Part shown: positions 23,560 to 36,628 of the stretch, piece after piece
How positions within the stretch are numbered: the first letter of the stretch is position 1
How the letters are laid out: each line of letters begins with the position of its first letter
Origin: Conchocele bisecta
Taxonomy: Eukaryota; Mollusca; Bivalvia; Lucinida; Thyasiridae
Length of the DNA stretch: 64,000 bases
Direction: 5' to 3'
Assembly (NCBI GenBank): GCA_029237695.1
Contig: CM055278.1
Coordinates: forward strand, 72,593,188 to 72,657,187
Position numbers and translations under genes: made by a program
The notes under the pieces: model-generated
Told to the model about the DNA's origin: nothing
Databases searched by the model: none
What the model saw: only the letters and a program-made list of their open reading frames with translations

Positions 23560-25015
23560 ACTACTTTGTGTTTATCATTGAAGGACCCGCTCTATACATG
23601 AGCATCCTTTGATTCAAAGATAATTGCTTCGTTAATGTAATGGGATATATGTATAACATATCTGTGAACACTGCCTGATTACTGTATCCTATATGGCACA
23701 TATAGTGGCCAAGTCGGCCATCTTTATGTGTTCCAGCCATCAGCCGGTTTCACATCTTCTGATTTTTGACAAATAACTGACAATGCGAATTAGAACATAT
23801 GATATGATATAGTGTAGCTAATCATACATAGAAAAGCCAGGACAATGGACTTGTATCAATTATATTATACCCAGATGTACTTCATTTCAGATATTGGTGT
23901 ACTTTTGCCAACATTCTCAAATATATACTGCACTGTGCTATATGTACATACACATGGGCCAGAGACTCTCCCCATATGAAGCTTCACTGCACTATGGTAA
24001 TAGTGTATAGTAAAAGTGAAACACTCTGCCATTTGTATCCTCTTTTTTTTGTTAAATCCCGACTATTGGATTGATGATAGCCGGATGGGCGTTGGCGGTG
24101 GTGTCCACAGTGTTCAGTTTTCGTGCTTAGGTACATATCTCTGTCACTTTACCACCTAGAACCATCATACGTTCACAGCCTCGTAACGTACGGATACATA
24201 TTTTTGCTGCATAATCGACTACACCATTTTAAATGTTAAATTTTTGCATTTAAATCCGTTTCTCACTTACTCTACAACCTAGAACCACGATACATGCTCA
24301 ACTTCATTACAAACGGGTGCCCACCACATACCACTATCCAACATGTGGCATTTTTTTATGTTGACCTATTTTTTCAACATAATTGACTTATCAATTCTCA
24401 ACATTAAATTTTCGCGCTTAGTTCCACCATAGTACCACCATACTTGCACAACTCCATAACCAATGGGTGCCACCACATACCACTATTCATCATGTGACCT
24501 ATTTTTTCACTGACATCGACATTTGCAATGTTAAATTTCACTTTCAATTGTGTTCATACCGGTAACATTAATAGCCAATTATCTGATATCCAATTGTCTA
24601 TGCCTTGAAGAAAACCCGGCCTTTCTGGCTTTGCCTCACCTCTTGTCTGTGAATGAGTCTATTTACATAGGAGAATTGTGTTGTTAAACATACAGGCACA
24701 AAACTTGCCAGAAAACTGTACAATTTGGTGTAATATAATTAATAGGAGTCCGTTTTCCTGGCTTTTCTGTATATTTTTAGCTAGATTATGTTATATGTCC
24801 GACTTTGCATTGTCAGTTCTTTGTCAAACGTCAGAAGAGGCGAAACTGACTGATGGCTGGAACACACAAAGATGGCCGACTTGGCCACTCCATGTGCCGT
24901 ATAGGATACAGTAACGACAAAGTGTTCACATATGTGTTGTACATATATACCGTCACATTTCAAATCAATTATCTTTGAATCAAATGATGATCAGGTATAG
25001 CATGGGTCATTAACA
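23560..25015. mobile_element. DNA-transposon-like element with ~230-bp imperfect TIRs
   Basis: GTGGCCAAGTCGGCCATCTT at 23706 is mirrored by AAGATGGCCGACTTGGCCAC near 24870; outer parts also match (GTATCCTATATGGCAC/GTGCCGTATAGGATAC). The interior at 24090-24560 is a degenerate tandem repeat, with no transposase. Confidence 0.65.
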
Positions 25016-25169
25016 TCAATGATTACAAATTGTACACCTATATCTTTCATAGCAAGTTACCCGTCTATGAATATGTATATGTCTCTGGGGGTGTGTATTG
25101 TTCTCTTATTTACATATTAAAATTCCCTTGTGCCAAATGCGATTTTTACATGATTATTGTATCCCTGAC

Positions 25170-26015
25170 CCCCCGGACGAAAGTCGGTGGGGGAGGAGAT
25201 ACTATGGATTTGACATCGAAAATCGTTCAGGTTCGCCTTCGGAAGCATAACTCAAATACCCTTTGGAATATTTTCATGAAACTTCACACGCAAGAATGAC
25301 AACTCTTGCCTCACTAATTTTGTAGTTATCGCCCTTTCATTTTTTGAGCACAGATTTCTTGTCTGGAGCATAACTCCAACACCCTTTGTAATATTTTCCG
25401 GAAACTTCACACATGCATAGACCACAGCTTTGTGTCTTGCGCAAGAATGACAACTCTTGCTTCACTAATTTTCGACCCAGCCTTTAATGACCATAACTGT
25501 TGATAGGCGGTTAAACACCAACAAACTAATTTTCGACTTGCCTCCCTTTGTTTTTTTTACGCACTGATTTCTTACCTCTTCACACATGCATAGACCACAC
25601 ACAAACGTGTGTCATGCTTAATAATGATAACTCTTGCCTCACCAATTTTCGAAGTTATCTCCCTTTGCTTTTTTCGCTCACTGATTTCTTGTCTGGAGCA
25701 TAACTGGAATACCCCTTGGAATATCTTCATGCAACTTTACACATGCATATACCTGTAAATACCCAAATATCTGTTGGATGCAAGATAGACAACTCTTGCC
25801 TCCCAAATATTTTAGTTATCTGATAATCTCCCTTTGTTTTTTTGCAGATTGATTTCGGGTCTCAATTCAAAACTTGTGTCCTCTTTGGAATATTTTCATG
25901 ATAGTTTAGACTTGCATAAAACATGACCCACAGGTGTGTCTCATGCAAGAACGACAACTCTCACCTACTAACATATTACTTATCTCCCTTTATTTTTGTA
26001 GTGGCTGCCTGTAGA
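25170..26015. repeat. ~165-bp degenerate tandem repeat
   Basis: Units share GGAGCATAACT, CTTCACACATGCATA and CAAGAATGACAACTCTTGCC. At 25480-25528 a fragment of the SINE-like tail interrupts it. Confidence 0.65.
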
Positions 26016-26554
26016 CGGGGACAAGCATCAATTTCTAGTTTTTATGTACCCTTTCAGATTGCATATTTTCGCCACCCCATCTGTCTGTGATTTGTGTTAA
26101 AGTTTTTGACTACCAACTATCTCAGTTACCGTAAGTCAGATTTTCTTGAAACTTTATATACTTATTTGTCATCATCCATATGTTCATTCCATAGCCCATC
26201 CAAGTGCTGAAGGTCGAGGTCAAATAAATTTATTTTGAGGGGTACATCGCCTATCAGTTTTCTTGTTTGATTACATACAAATTATTTCAGTGTCATCATT
26301 TATTACTTGTTTAAATAATATATAAATCGAGCTTTGGGAGGGAACTATAATTTAGACAAACTTTGTAATCATGTTTATATTTACATTATCTTTTATAAGA
26401 TCTTCAATTATGAATGTCACATGGCATGGTGATTTGCAGATTCATTGCCGTTTGCTTTTTTTTTCGCCTGGATGAAGTCAGGGGGCATTATAATTTGCAC
26501 CTGTCCGTCCGTCTGTCTGTCTGTCTTTCACACATTGTCTGTCCATCGAACTGT

Positions 26555-26905
26555 GGGTGGTGGTCCGGTGAATGAGACGGCGTAAATTAATGGTATGGGT
26601 TCCTCCTTATAGGAATCACGATTTGCCTTGTTTGGCCCTCAGGTACGTTTTTATCTTTGGCTCTTTAGTTACCTGGGAGTTGAATTGGGTTATTGCCCAT
26701 TATAAAAGTAGTAAGATTATTACTGATCATACTGCTTTTGGGAGGGGCCAAGTGATTCTGGTGTGGCGAGGACCTGGCATTAGATCAGGATTATTCTGAT
26801 TTTGTACATGTACAGGTAATATATGGGATTTAGTACCAAACCCATTGACCCGGCCTTAAATGACATTAGCTGTTGATAGGCCGTTAAACCCCAACAGACA
26901 AAGAA
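26555..26905 (+). mobile_element. SINE-like repeat, copy 4
   Basis: GGCGTAAATTAATGGTATGG to GCCGTTAAACCCCAACAGAC, running straight into a CAAA microsatellite that is probably its expanded tail. Confidence 0.7.
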
Positions 26906-27014
26906 ACAAACAAAGAAACAAAGAAAGAAAGAAAGAAAGAAACAAACAAACAAACAAACAAACAAACAAACAAACAAACAAACAAACAAACAAACAAACA
27001 AACAAACAAACAAA
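26885..27014 (+). repeat. (CAAA)n microsatellite
   Basis: AAAGAAAC then more than 15 CAAA units. The apparent VCLF-repeat and NKQT-repeat proteins on the two strands are artefacts. Confidence 0.95.
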
Positions 27015-27600
27015 CTGTCCACCGAACTACAGTTTTCTGCCTGTCCTCTACTCAATATATGTAATTATCACCAAGTGCAGTAAATTGTTCGCTATTCTGC
27101 CAATCCATACGGAGTTAGACCCATGTGTATGCCCCCTATGATAGCAAGGGGGTGGGGCATATTGCGTTGCTCTTGAGGTTCGTCCGTACGTCCATCCGTA
27201 CATCCGTTTTTGTACATTTACGTCAAAAAGTTTGTAAGAGTTTCTCCAATTAGAGTCCAGTACTACAATCATATGGTAGCGGTGTTAATCGCAGTCTTGG
27301 TTTACCACATGCGGCCCGATGCTGGAAACGCGAATATTTTCAATATTCGTGTTTCTGGTATCGGGTGTCCTGGGATGGGTTTGACGTCGTACGGGCATGG
27401 ACTGTGCGTCGGATCGCGGGATGATGATGCACTAGTGGTGTATCGTGGTTTCGTGGTTTGACGATTGGCCTAGGCTCGCGCGACGTCATGACGTCGGCTC
27501 TTACCATCCGGTTAACTGCTAGACTACGGACGTCACGTAGGACTGCCAAAACATTTTCACACTATTTTGATAAAGACCAGGTGGTGGAAAATTCAATAAA
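27015..27600. other. GC-richer patch, no gene supported
   Basis: A repeat head with CGTCCGTACGTCCATCCG at 27180 and a GC-rich patch at 27290-27540 with open frames on both strands but no recognisable product. Confidence 0.4.
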
Positions 27601-28065
27601 AAGGGTGACTTTAAAACAATGTGCATAACTTTTTGACTTTATAGCCATTTTATCTACATTTGTGTATACAATTATATATAGAGTACAGAGTTTGTGTACA
27701 CAACTCCTCCGAAATTGTACACACGTCTTCTACACATATTGAAGATTTGCACCTTGGTGTATTTATGGCGAAACAATATTTTTTAACAAAAATATCACCT
27801 TTTTAACTTCGCATTTTTCTACATTTTTGTATACAATTCTATATAGGGTACAGAGTTTGTGTACACAACTCCTCTGAAACCGTTCAGTCGCTCGATCTGA
27901 ATCTATACACACATCTTCTACACATATTGAAGATGTGCACCTTGGTGTTTTTATGACGAAAGAATACGTAACAACAAAAATATCACCTTTTTAACTTGGC
28001 CATTTTTTCTACATTTTCTGATCCAATTCTATATCATTTCTACTTTACACATCTCTGCCTAAATT
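27600..28065. repeat. ~190-bp tandem repeat, 2.5 units
   Basis: TCTACACATATTGAAGAT, GTACAGAGTTTGTGTACACA and AAAAATATCACCTTTTTAAC each recur at about 180-190-bp spacing. Confidence 0.75.
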
Positions 28066-28700
28066 AGTATACATGTTTAGCACAACGAGGGGAAGAAATA
28101 ATGCTATAGAGTTTCAAATTCGCATTAATGTTTCTTGCCTTGGTGACAACTTCACATTTCTGCATCTTTGCTGTCTGGCCCATATTACGGCACTCTTGTT
28201 ATTGAATTAACTCCTAATACATAGCTAACTTACGCAGAAAAACAAGGTAGCTACATATGTGCTGTTCTTGCCTTAAATTCTAATTTTCCAAGTCTCGATA
28301 ACATGCAGATTTGGTGTGGGGGGAGCCTAATTGTTTTTGTCTGAAAAAACAACCCTCTAGTTAGTGTTACGTGATGTATGGCCATTATACTTAGAGATAT
28401 GTCCACTCAACATATGGTGGGCCCGACTTTGGGCATTTTAATTATGTTTGCATTATTATTATTAAACGTTTGTTTAAAAAATTATTGTGTTATCATATTC
28501 ATTCATTGCTGGGCAAATCATCTAAAACCAGCCTTTAAAGCCCTGGGTCTCATATATACCTAGAAAGTGATGAAACAGAATAGGAAGAAATAACATTGTA
28601 TTTCATAGTTCTGAACAAATTAAGTATTAGTAAAAAACAAAGTGTTTATAATACTGAAAAATAACTAACGTTTCCAAGCGCTATTTATGTTTCACTATGT
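28065..28700. other. No gene supported
   Basis: AT-rich; the longest frame (28378-28563) is hydrophobic but lacks any recognisable feature. Confidence 0.4.
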
Positions 28701-29095
28701 TGCTGTAGTGGTTGTTTCTGAGAATGTGATGGACAATTTAGCGATTGGGATTCGTCCAGACCGGAGACCTGGTTTGGCCCTCGGGTACATCTTTGGCATT
28801 GTTGTATGTGATAGTTGAATCTGGTCATACCCCTTATAAGAGTAATTTGATTATTCCTAATCCTATTACTTTTTGGGGAAGGGTCCAAGTGGCTGGTGTG
28901 GTACATGTATATGGACCTGGTACCAGGTTAGGTTATTCTAAGTTGAGGGCTGAATGTATATGAAATATTCCATTCTGATTTCGGGATTTTCTCTCCACTG
29001 TAACTGGTTAAATGTGGGATTGAACCTGTTGGCCCGGCCTTAAATGACATTAGATGTTGATAGGCCGTTAAACACCAATAAATCAGTCAAATAAA
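28700..29095 (+). mobile_element. SINE-like repeat, copy 5
   Basis: Family body with GGGTCCAAGTGGCTGGTGTG and tail GGCCGTTAAACACCAATAAA. Confidence 0.65.
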
Positions 29096-29269
29096 TTCAG
29101 TATTATACACATGTTTTTCAATGTGTTTTATTGAAATTTATTACACTGACGTCTATAATGGGACATTTCTAAATTTGCTATAGTATTGTCATTTCACAAC
29201 AAAACACAAAGCAATTTCATGTTTCCTTACTGCTACATATAAATGCAAAAATTCAAAATTATGCCAAGC

Positions 29270-29580
29270 CATATTATACAGCATCTCGTTACCACAACAT
29301 AGCATCTCGTTCCCACGAGTTCGCTATTTCGTTCCCACAACATAGTATCTCGTTCTAATGCCATAATCAGCCAATAGAATAGCAGATATTACTACTTGAA
29401 TGACATTGATTCTATCTTTTGATTGACTGTCTGTCGTGGGAATGAGATAGCTAAGTCGTTCTCACGAGATCCTATATCGTGTGAACGAGATGCTATGTAG
29501 TGGAAATGAGATCCTATCTCGGGGGGATACGAGATATATAGAAAAAAACATTGCGCATGTCCCTTTTAAGCTGACGTATA
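29270..29580. repeat. CGAGATAG/CCCACGAGTT element, copy 2
   Basis: Same vocabulary as 22195-22460 (GCATCTCGTTCCCACGAGTT). Confidence 0.55.
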
Positions 29581-29723
29581 TATATCGCATGCTTATCACA
29601 TATTCAAGCACGAACTTGAATATAATGCATGTTTTTTTTAGGAATGTGATGGTGCCATTGATTTATACATCATTTACTGTGCATGAAGCGAAAATCCACA
29701 TATTCGATATCTGAGACAGTCAC

Positions 29724-30187
29724 TTTAAAATATTCACTCAGTAGGCACAAAATGTTTTTTATAGGAATTAAATACGTGTATAATATGTGTCACAGATATA
29801 CAGATATAATAATTTAGTAATATATATTTTACTGCTAGTGACTCGCGGTGGTATCGGGCTATTTTCATAATTGAGGCATGCTATTTTTTAATTATTTATT
29901 ATACTAATTAAATGCGTCGCCTGAACAAATAATGTTTTCGACAGATTACAAAGTATGATCATTGCACATCAACAAATAAATACAGGGAATAAATAGTAAT
30001 GTCCGTTAACACTTTAAGGAAACACGGTTATCGCCCCTGATATCGTGTGTGTATTTACGTCTGACATAAAATGTATAATGCAAATCAATACGTGGGGTAA
30101 TGGTGAATGAATGTTTATTTTGCCAGAAAAATGTATTTGATATAAAGAACATTTTTTGCCTGCTGTGTGGGCATGTAACACCTTTAC
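29724..30187. mobile_element. TIR element, GTACATGCCCAC family, copy 4
   Basis: Degenerate left end and right end GTGTGGGCATGTAACACC; the interior carries AAACACGGTTATCGCCCCTG as in the other copies. Confidence 0.65.
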
Positions 30188-30664
30188 ACATCGTCTCCCG
30201 ACTTTCACAATGTTGCAACTTAAAGCTTGCATATTCGGGAATGATAATATCAACTAGAGCACAGTCGATGGCGCGCCATCGCAATATACCCACTTTTCCC
30301 AAATGCTATGTCGAAAATGGGGAGTTGATCCATGAATGTGGGTCGAATCAAAAATCGAAATTCACGTTGCGCATTTACACACCATAAGGAATGCACACAC
30401 CAAGTTTTACTTACAATAAAGGTGCGGATGGACGTACTGACAAACGGACGGACACCCGTGACTAAAACAATATACCCATTTTTTGTTCAAGAAAAGAGTA
30501 TAATAATGTCCAAGTTTATAAAGAATTCATAGTGGTTAAAAGCTATGTTGATGATAAAGTATATAAGCTTTCACACTGGAGAAAAGTCAGATTGATGATG
30601 TCCAAGTATGCAAGCTTTATAAACTTGAACATTATCTATATGACTTCTCGTGTTTACAAGCTTT

Positions 30665-30990
30665 ATTAACCGACACATAAATAGAGAATAGTAGGTTAGT
30701 GCCGTGAATGGGAAACATATCTGGCAAGGCTTAGGAAACGGGATGGGCGAGGCTCTGTCGAGCACATCCCGTTTCCGAGCCACGCCAGATATTTTCCCCA
30801 TTCACGGCACTAACCTACTATTCTATTTATCCCGTCAACACCTACTAATGGCCTTAAAATGCAAACAAATAATCCCAGCCACCGCACATATTCATACGCA
30901 GTGATTAGGTCGTATTGACAGGATAACAAAAATGTTTCACGTCACCGTGTTTCACGGCACATACGCACTGTGTTGACGGGATAATAGATA
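30665..30990. mobile_element. Foldback element, GTGCCGTG family, copy 3 (inverted)
   Basis: Reverse complement of the 476-745 type: hairpin first (30680-30830), then TTATCCCGTCAACACCTACT, ending with CGTGTTTCACGGCACATACG. Confidence 0.75.
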
Positions 30991-31474
30991 CATATTTTTT
31001 CTCCAATGTGCAGCCTTTATAAACGTGGACATCACCAATATGATTTCATCCGCGTTCAATCTTTATACATTTGAAAATCAAATGACATCGCCAAACAAAG
31101 AAAGTACTTTGGTTCTCAGATAGCGCCACGTCAGAAAAAACAGATGGGGTTCATCCTTACCGGATTCCCAATATCACTGTGTGCAATATTTACAAACTTG
31201 GCTAGCCTTTCAACAGTGTGCAAGCTTTATCAAATTACACGTAATCGATACGACCTCTAGTGTGTCAGCTAATTCAGGTCTAATTCCACGATACACCGTG
31301 TAAACAGGCCCTAGATATAACTGCTGTGGCAGTCTCTGGGTAGAACCAGTAATCGCTGGCCGCTTTTGAGGGATGGGTAATATAACTATTCCACCTTTTC
31401 CACTCTGCCAATCCTGCTAATTGAAATCAAAACCGATAGGAGATAGTGGACTGCGTTAGACTGTTCGAGCGGGC

Positions 31475-31655
31475 GGTTGGACGGGATCATGTGAAGGGTA
31501 GTTTAATTAAAGGGTTCATCCTTACCGGATTCCCAATATCATTGTGTTGGCCCTCGGGTACATTTTTGGCTATCTTAATACTTGAGACTTGAATCCGGTT
31601 ATACCCACTATATAGGTAATACTATTAATACTAATCATATTACTTTTCGGGACAA
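31475..31655 (+). mobile_element. SINE-like repeat, 5' fragment
   Basis: AGGGTAGTTTAATTAAAGGG through CACTATATAGG matches the 5' half of the family; the 3' tail is missing. Confidence 0.45.
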
Positions 31656-31699
31656 TCTGAATGACAACATGTTCTAACAGATTGCTAATATGTACTGGA

Positions 31700-32170
31700 A
31701 GATTGTATATCTTTCACTTCAGATTATGTATTTGTACTGCCATATTATTTATCTGTACTGGCAGTTTATTTATCTGTACTGGCAGATAATTTATCTGTAC
31801 CGACATATTATTTATCTGTACTGGCAGATTATTTATCTGTACACTTATCTGTACTGACAGATTATTTATCTGTACTGGCATATTATTTATCTGTACCGAC
31901 AGTTTATTTATCTGTACTGGCAGATTATTTATCTGTACTGGCGGATTATTTATCTGTACAGACAGTTTATTTATCTACCGACAGATTATTTATCTGTACC
32001 GACAGTTTATTTATCTGTACTGGCAGATTATTTATCTGTACTGGCAGATTATTTATCTGTACTGGCAGTTTATTTATCTGTACTGGCAGATTATTGATCT
32101 GCACTGGCAGATTATTTATCTGTACCGACAGTTTATTTATCTGTACTGGCAGACTATTAGGCTGTAATGA
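31700..32170. repeat. 21-bp tandem repeat (TACTGGCAGATTATTTATCTG)
   Basis: About 20 units alternating GGCAGATTATTTATC and GACAGTTTATTTATC. As 21 is a multiple of three, the minus strand stays open with a 7-residue repeat (VQINNLP), but there is no gene context. Confidence 0.85.
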
Positions 32171-32179
32171 CATATTATT

Positions 32180-32877
32180 AATATGTACTGGTATATTATT
32201 TAAATTGACAGGTGTTTAATATATCCCGGCAGAGTATTAATCTGTATTGACATATTAATAATGTGCCCTGGTATATTACTAACCTGTCCTGCCTGGCAAA
32301 TTAAATAATATCATCCACACACGTTTCTGTACGATCCTGATCAGATGACGAAGCTGACTTCACACTGTTTGCAGTTGATGTAGGCTGTGTTCGCATGTTT
32401 ACAGTGTCAATAATTCAAATATTGATACAAGAGTATTCATTCATGTCCTGTCCCCTGTACGTACATGTACGTCAATAGTTTAGAAAAGCTCTGTGCCACA
32501 CCTCTAATACAAACAAAATAATGCTTGTGATGTAGCGGTTTGTTTTCAATTCTATATGTAAATACTTAACAACCAGATGAGGTCAAACCATGATTGCATC
32601 GGCATTTGAGACTACTATCAAGCACCTTATTTACAATATTGGTTTTATACACGTGGAAACGCATATGATACATGTACATTGTCCACTATTTACCTAATTA
32701 CGGAGGAACAGGACTTTTGTGCACGTAATTACAAACACCTCAATGTGCATTACTGTTGTCAGTATAATGCTGTAACATTGTTAGAATTGTTCGTCGTAGA
32801 TAGCGATACAATTCGACAGCTTCATCGGCGTTTTTCGCAGGATTCATGCTTGTATCTCGCATAATGCCTATGCATAT
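32180..32877. other. No gene supported
   Basis: Short frames only. The plus-strand frame at 32679-32864 overlaps the sequence just downstream of the integrase-core exon and shows no family signature. Confidence 0.4.
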
Positions 32878-33096
32878 TTAATATACATCATTGTCACATG
32901 GAATGACTGAGCGAAGTAGTGTTTCCTCCATACACATGGCAATGCCAGCTTCACTCACTTGACAAGTGTAATTATTACATCCCCAAAGAGCTGGAAAATG
33001 ATACATCATAAATGGTCTTCCATGTGGAACTTGCGGATTCCTCGAAGGTCTGATACTATGTCTGTTCCACAACGACACGGCGATATTCAACTCGTC
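32878..33096 (-). CDS. C-terminal exon of an integrase-core (rve) protein gene
   Basis: 219 nt in phase 0: acceptor TTTGTATTATAG, then DELNIAVSLWNRHSIRPSRN, HGRPFMMYHFPALWG and the end DNDVY with TAA at 32878-32880. The W-N-x-H-x-IRPS pattern followed by PHGRP and P-x-LWG is what I know from the C-terminal part of integrase-core proteins widespread in invertebrates and fish, derived from Ginger-like or retroviral-type transposases. No catalytic DDE exon was found upstream within the window. Could be the end of a domesticated gene or a transposon relic. Confidence 0.5.
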   Translation of the reverse strand, partial: DELNIAVSLWNRHSIRPSRNPQVPHGRPFMMYHFPALWGCNNYTCQVSEAGIAMCMEETLLRSVIPCDNDVY

Positions 33097-33099
33097 CTA

Positions 33100-34480
33100 T
33101 AATACAAATAGAAAGGAGATGCATCGTTGTTACCATATTTAACTAATTAGCATATTAATATCGCCAACTTCACAATAATGCGCATTGTCTCTTATATTTA
33201 GTAACTATTCATACCCGTTTTACATCAAAATGTCATGCATCCATTGAATAAGTATTATAAATACTGGGTTGTGATGTTAAACAGTTGTGGACAAACAGTT
33301 ATGGGTGTGTATGAATATGTTTGTATGTTACGCTTGAGGGCGGAAACATTTCCTAATGAACGCAACATGAGACCGAATACCGAAACTATGTATAACACAA
33401 TTAATATATATAGCAAGATGATTTACTTAAATGAAACCTGTCAATTAGTCTGGCAGAACTCCAATGTTAACAAGAAATTAATGACTCGACGATATATTTG
33501 GCGGCGATCTTGAATTTCACATCCAGGGCGAGAACTAAAATATCAGAAAATTACATCGATGCAAACATTACACTTTCATATGCAGTCAACTCTTTGAATA
33601 AAGTCACCAATAGGAACAGAAAAAAGTAGCATTTGTTCACATGTACCTTTATTCGCAAGGTGACCACCAACACCGGTTTGACTATTAAAATTGAACTTAA
33701 AGTAATAAATTGCTCAACACATGTATACAAGAAATACATTACAATCAAATATATATATATGAGGCTGTGACTGGCGAATTGTATTTTTATAGTATGTTAG
33801 TTTTTGGATCACATTAATATTATACATGGTGTTCATTCATGTTAATGTATTATTTGCATTGTCCTTCTACATGTTGACAATATTCACTCCATCGATTGGA
33901 TTTCAATTTACGCAAATACGTCAGCACCACTGACGTTGCGTGACGTCATGAAAAATAATGATGGAGATACAAAATGTTCATGCTATCCATGGCAACTAAA
34001 ATTGGTTCAACTGTCAGAAAACGTCATGCAAAATGTGGCTGTTGCTGGAGAAATGGGAAATATGGAGTTTGCTACCAGTATAGATCCAGATCCTCATGTA
34101 CATCCGCATATACACGTGTTCATATACATTGGTCGCAACACCCATACCACAATATATCCAGTCACCACCAGTATGTGTGGGTACACGATGCACACTAATG
34201 CGACGGATTTCAATGTCCTTTCATTGAGAGTGTATAATCCGATCAAAGTAAGAATTCATTATGGACAACAATAAACAAGAAAATAAATTCCAATGTTTTG
34301 TTTGTACTTCAACAATGCCACTCAAACTGTTTCATTATTCTCAACATGTTTCAGCAGTGTCTATGGTTAACTGGTTAACTGGTTAACTGGTTAAGTGGAC
34401 TATAATAATGTTCAAACTCCTGTGAAACTTGACCAGATCATCAACTTTCTGAACGTATAATTGGTAATGCCAACTCATAG
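33100..34480. other. No gene supported
   Basis: Several frames of 65-112 codons without recognisable domains, at chance density for this AT content. Confidence 0.4.
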
Positions 34481-34570
34481 TCAAACAACTTGATTGCCTG
34501 AGCCTGAGCTGTAGCACACATCAGGCTCAGTCAATGAAGCTGTTTGATTTCAAGCACAATATTGGCAAGC
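34480..34570. repeat. Palindromic repeat with GCCTGAGCCTGAGCTGTAGC
   Basis: Related to 10078-10155 and to about 50380-50450. Confidence 0.5.
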
Positions 34571-34671
34571 CTATCGAAGGCGGTGTAGTAGTGTATATTA
34601 TATACACGTATGAACACACGTATTTATTATATACCTACCCATGAAATACCTAGTTATACGATGTAAATACA

Positions 34672-36312
34672 AGAGGGCCATGATGGCCCTAATTCGCTCA
34701 CCTGACTCCATGAACACTAGAGGAGAATGTGACAGTGAGTTCATGTGTTTTAAAAAAATTGTGCTATTTTTAGATGGCGGTCATCTTGGATTAAGCGATG
34801 ACTCTCATTTTACCAAATCTGAAAATGCTTCACCCAAGGATCTTAACTTCCTATGAAGTTTGGCCAGCATCGGCCATGTGGTTCCTGAGAAAAAGAAGTT
34901 AAAAATATTGAATAAATGGACTTTTTGGTGGCCATCATGGATGACATAATCATCCGATTCCGACAAATATATGCACCAGAGCAATCACCTCATCGATACC
35001 TTAAATTTGATATATGACACGAGCATATTCGGTCAAAAATAAAATTTGACCCTAATTTGACCCCAAGGGCCACGCCCATTTTCGATCCCAGGGTTACCAT
35101 TTTCACAACTTTGAAAGAGCATTGTAAATCGATCATTCCTACCAAGTTTAATCGAAATCCGGCCAGCGGTTCATGAAAAGAAGATTTTTTTAAGAATTTA
35201 TGCTATTTTTAGACGGCGGCCATCTTGGATTAGTTATGACCTCTATTTTAACAAATCTGAAAATGCTTCATCCATGGACCATAAGTTTTAAGTTTGGCTA
35301 CCATGGGCCAAGCGGTTCATGTGAAGAAGAATTTTGAAATCTCTAATAAAAGAACGACCTTTTGACATTTCTGCGGTCATCTTGGATGACATAACCATCC
35401 GATTTCGACAAAAAATGCACCAGCGTGATCGCCTCATTGATACCTTCAATTTGATATATAACATGACCATATTCGGTCAAAAATAAAATTTGACCCCAAT
35501 TTGACCCCACGGGCCACACCCATTTTTGACCCCGGGGTCACCCTTTTAACAACTTTGAAAGAGCATTGTACATCGATCATTCCTACCATGTTTCGTCGTA
35601 ATCTGGCTAGCTGTTTATGAGAAGAAGATTTTTTAAGAATTTATGCTATTTTTAGACGGCGGCTATCTTGGATTAGCGATGACCTCCATTTTAACATATC
35701 TGAAAATGCTTCACCCATGGACCATCACTTTTAAGCTAAGCTGTTCATGTGAAGAAGAATTTTGAAATCTCGAATGAAAGAACGACCTTTTGACATTTCG
35801 GCGACCATCTTGGATGACATAACCATCCGATTTCGACAAAAAATGCACCAGAGTGATCGCCTCATTGATATCTTCAATTTGGTATATGACATGACCATAT
35901 TCAGTCAAAAATAAAATTTGACCTCAATTTGACCCCACGGGCCACGCCCATTTTTGACCCCGTGGTCACCATTTTAACAACTTTGAAAGAGCATTGTACA
36001 TCGATCATTCCTACCAAGTTTTGTCGAAATCCGACAGGCGGTTCTTGAGAAGAACATTTTTGAAGAATTTGTGCTATTTTTAGACGGCGGCCATCTTCGA
36101 TTACATAATGACGTCATTTTAACAATTTTGTAGTCCCCCTACATATGGACCATGACCTTGAAGTTTGGTGACTATAGGCCTAATGGTTACCGAGGAGAAG
36201 ACGTTTGAAAATGTTCACGGACGACGTACGACGGACGGACGACGGACGACGGACGGACGGACACATTGCGGTAACAATAGTTCACATGAGCTTCGCTCAG
36301 GTGAGCTAAAAA
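34672..36312 (+). repeat. ~440-bp tandem repeat, bivalve GAGGGCCATGATGGCCCT family
   Basis: Starts AGAGGGCCATGATGGCCCTA and ends CTTCGCTCAGGTGAGCTAAA. TTTTTAGACGGCGGCCATCT recurs at about 34768, 35208, 35650 and 36075, a period of about 440 bp. The unit holds TTTGACCCCAATTTGACCCC. Known to me as abundant in bivalve genomes; frames inside are not genes. Confidence 0.85.
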
Positions 36313-36540
36313 GTCATATGTTCTCATCGATGAAATAAACTACTTCCGCTATCTATATTCATAACGCGCACCTACAGTGCCGGTCTGCAACTAGGCTGCA
36401 AATACACATTCATTACCGTATACAGTCTAAAAAATTGCTAATTTCCATGGAGCGGTATATAATGAATAGAATATTCATATTTTTGCAACGAATGTGACAT
36501 ATATGTCATATTCGTTGCAAAAATATGAATATCCTCTATA
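36313..36540. mobile_element. Foldback repeat (inverted copy of 11000-11330)
   Basis: Carries CATCGATGAAATAAACTACT, GCTCCATGGAAATTAGC in reverse and the CGTTGCAAAAATATGAATAT hairpin arm. Confidence 0.7.
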
Positions 36541-36628
36541 TATTGAAACGTCACGTCCGTTACACCTGGATGCTCAATTGTTGTTCAACACATAAAACAT
36601 ACAACTCATAAGAACTCTAGAGATTCTC

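Noticed and set aside
26780..27141. ORFs encoding VCLF or NKQT repeats
   Set aside because: Frames of a (CAAA)n microsatellite attached to a SINE-like tail.
27340..27549. GC-rich ORF pair
   Set aside because: Both strands are open because of composition; no domain or splice support.
31700..32170. CRISPR-like array
   Set aside because: Head-to-tail 21-bp units with no spacers, in a eukaryotic context.
34641..36312. ORFs within the 440-bp tandem repeat
   Set aside because: They repeat with the unit and match a non-coding dispersed family.
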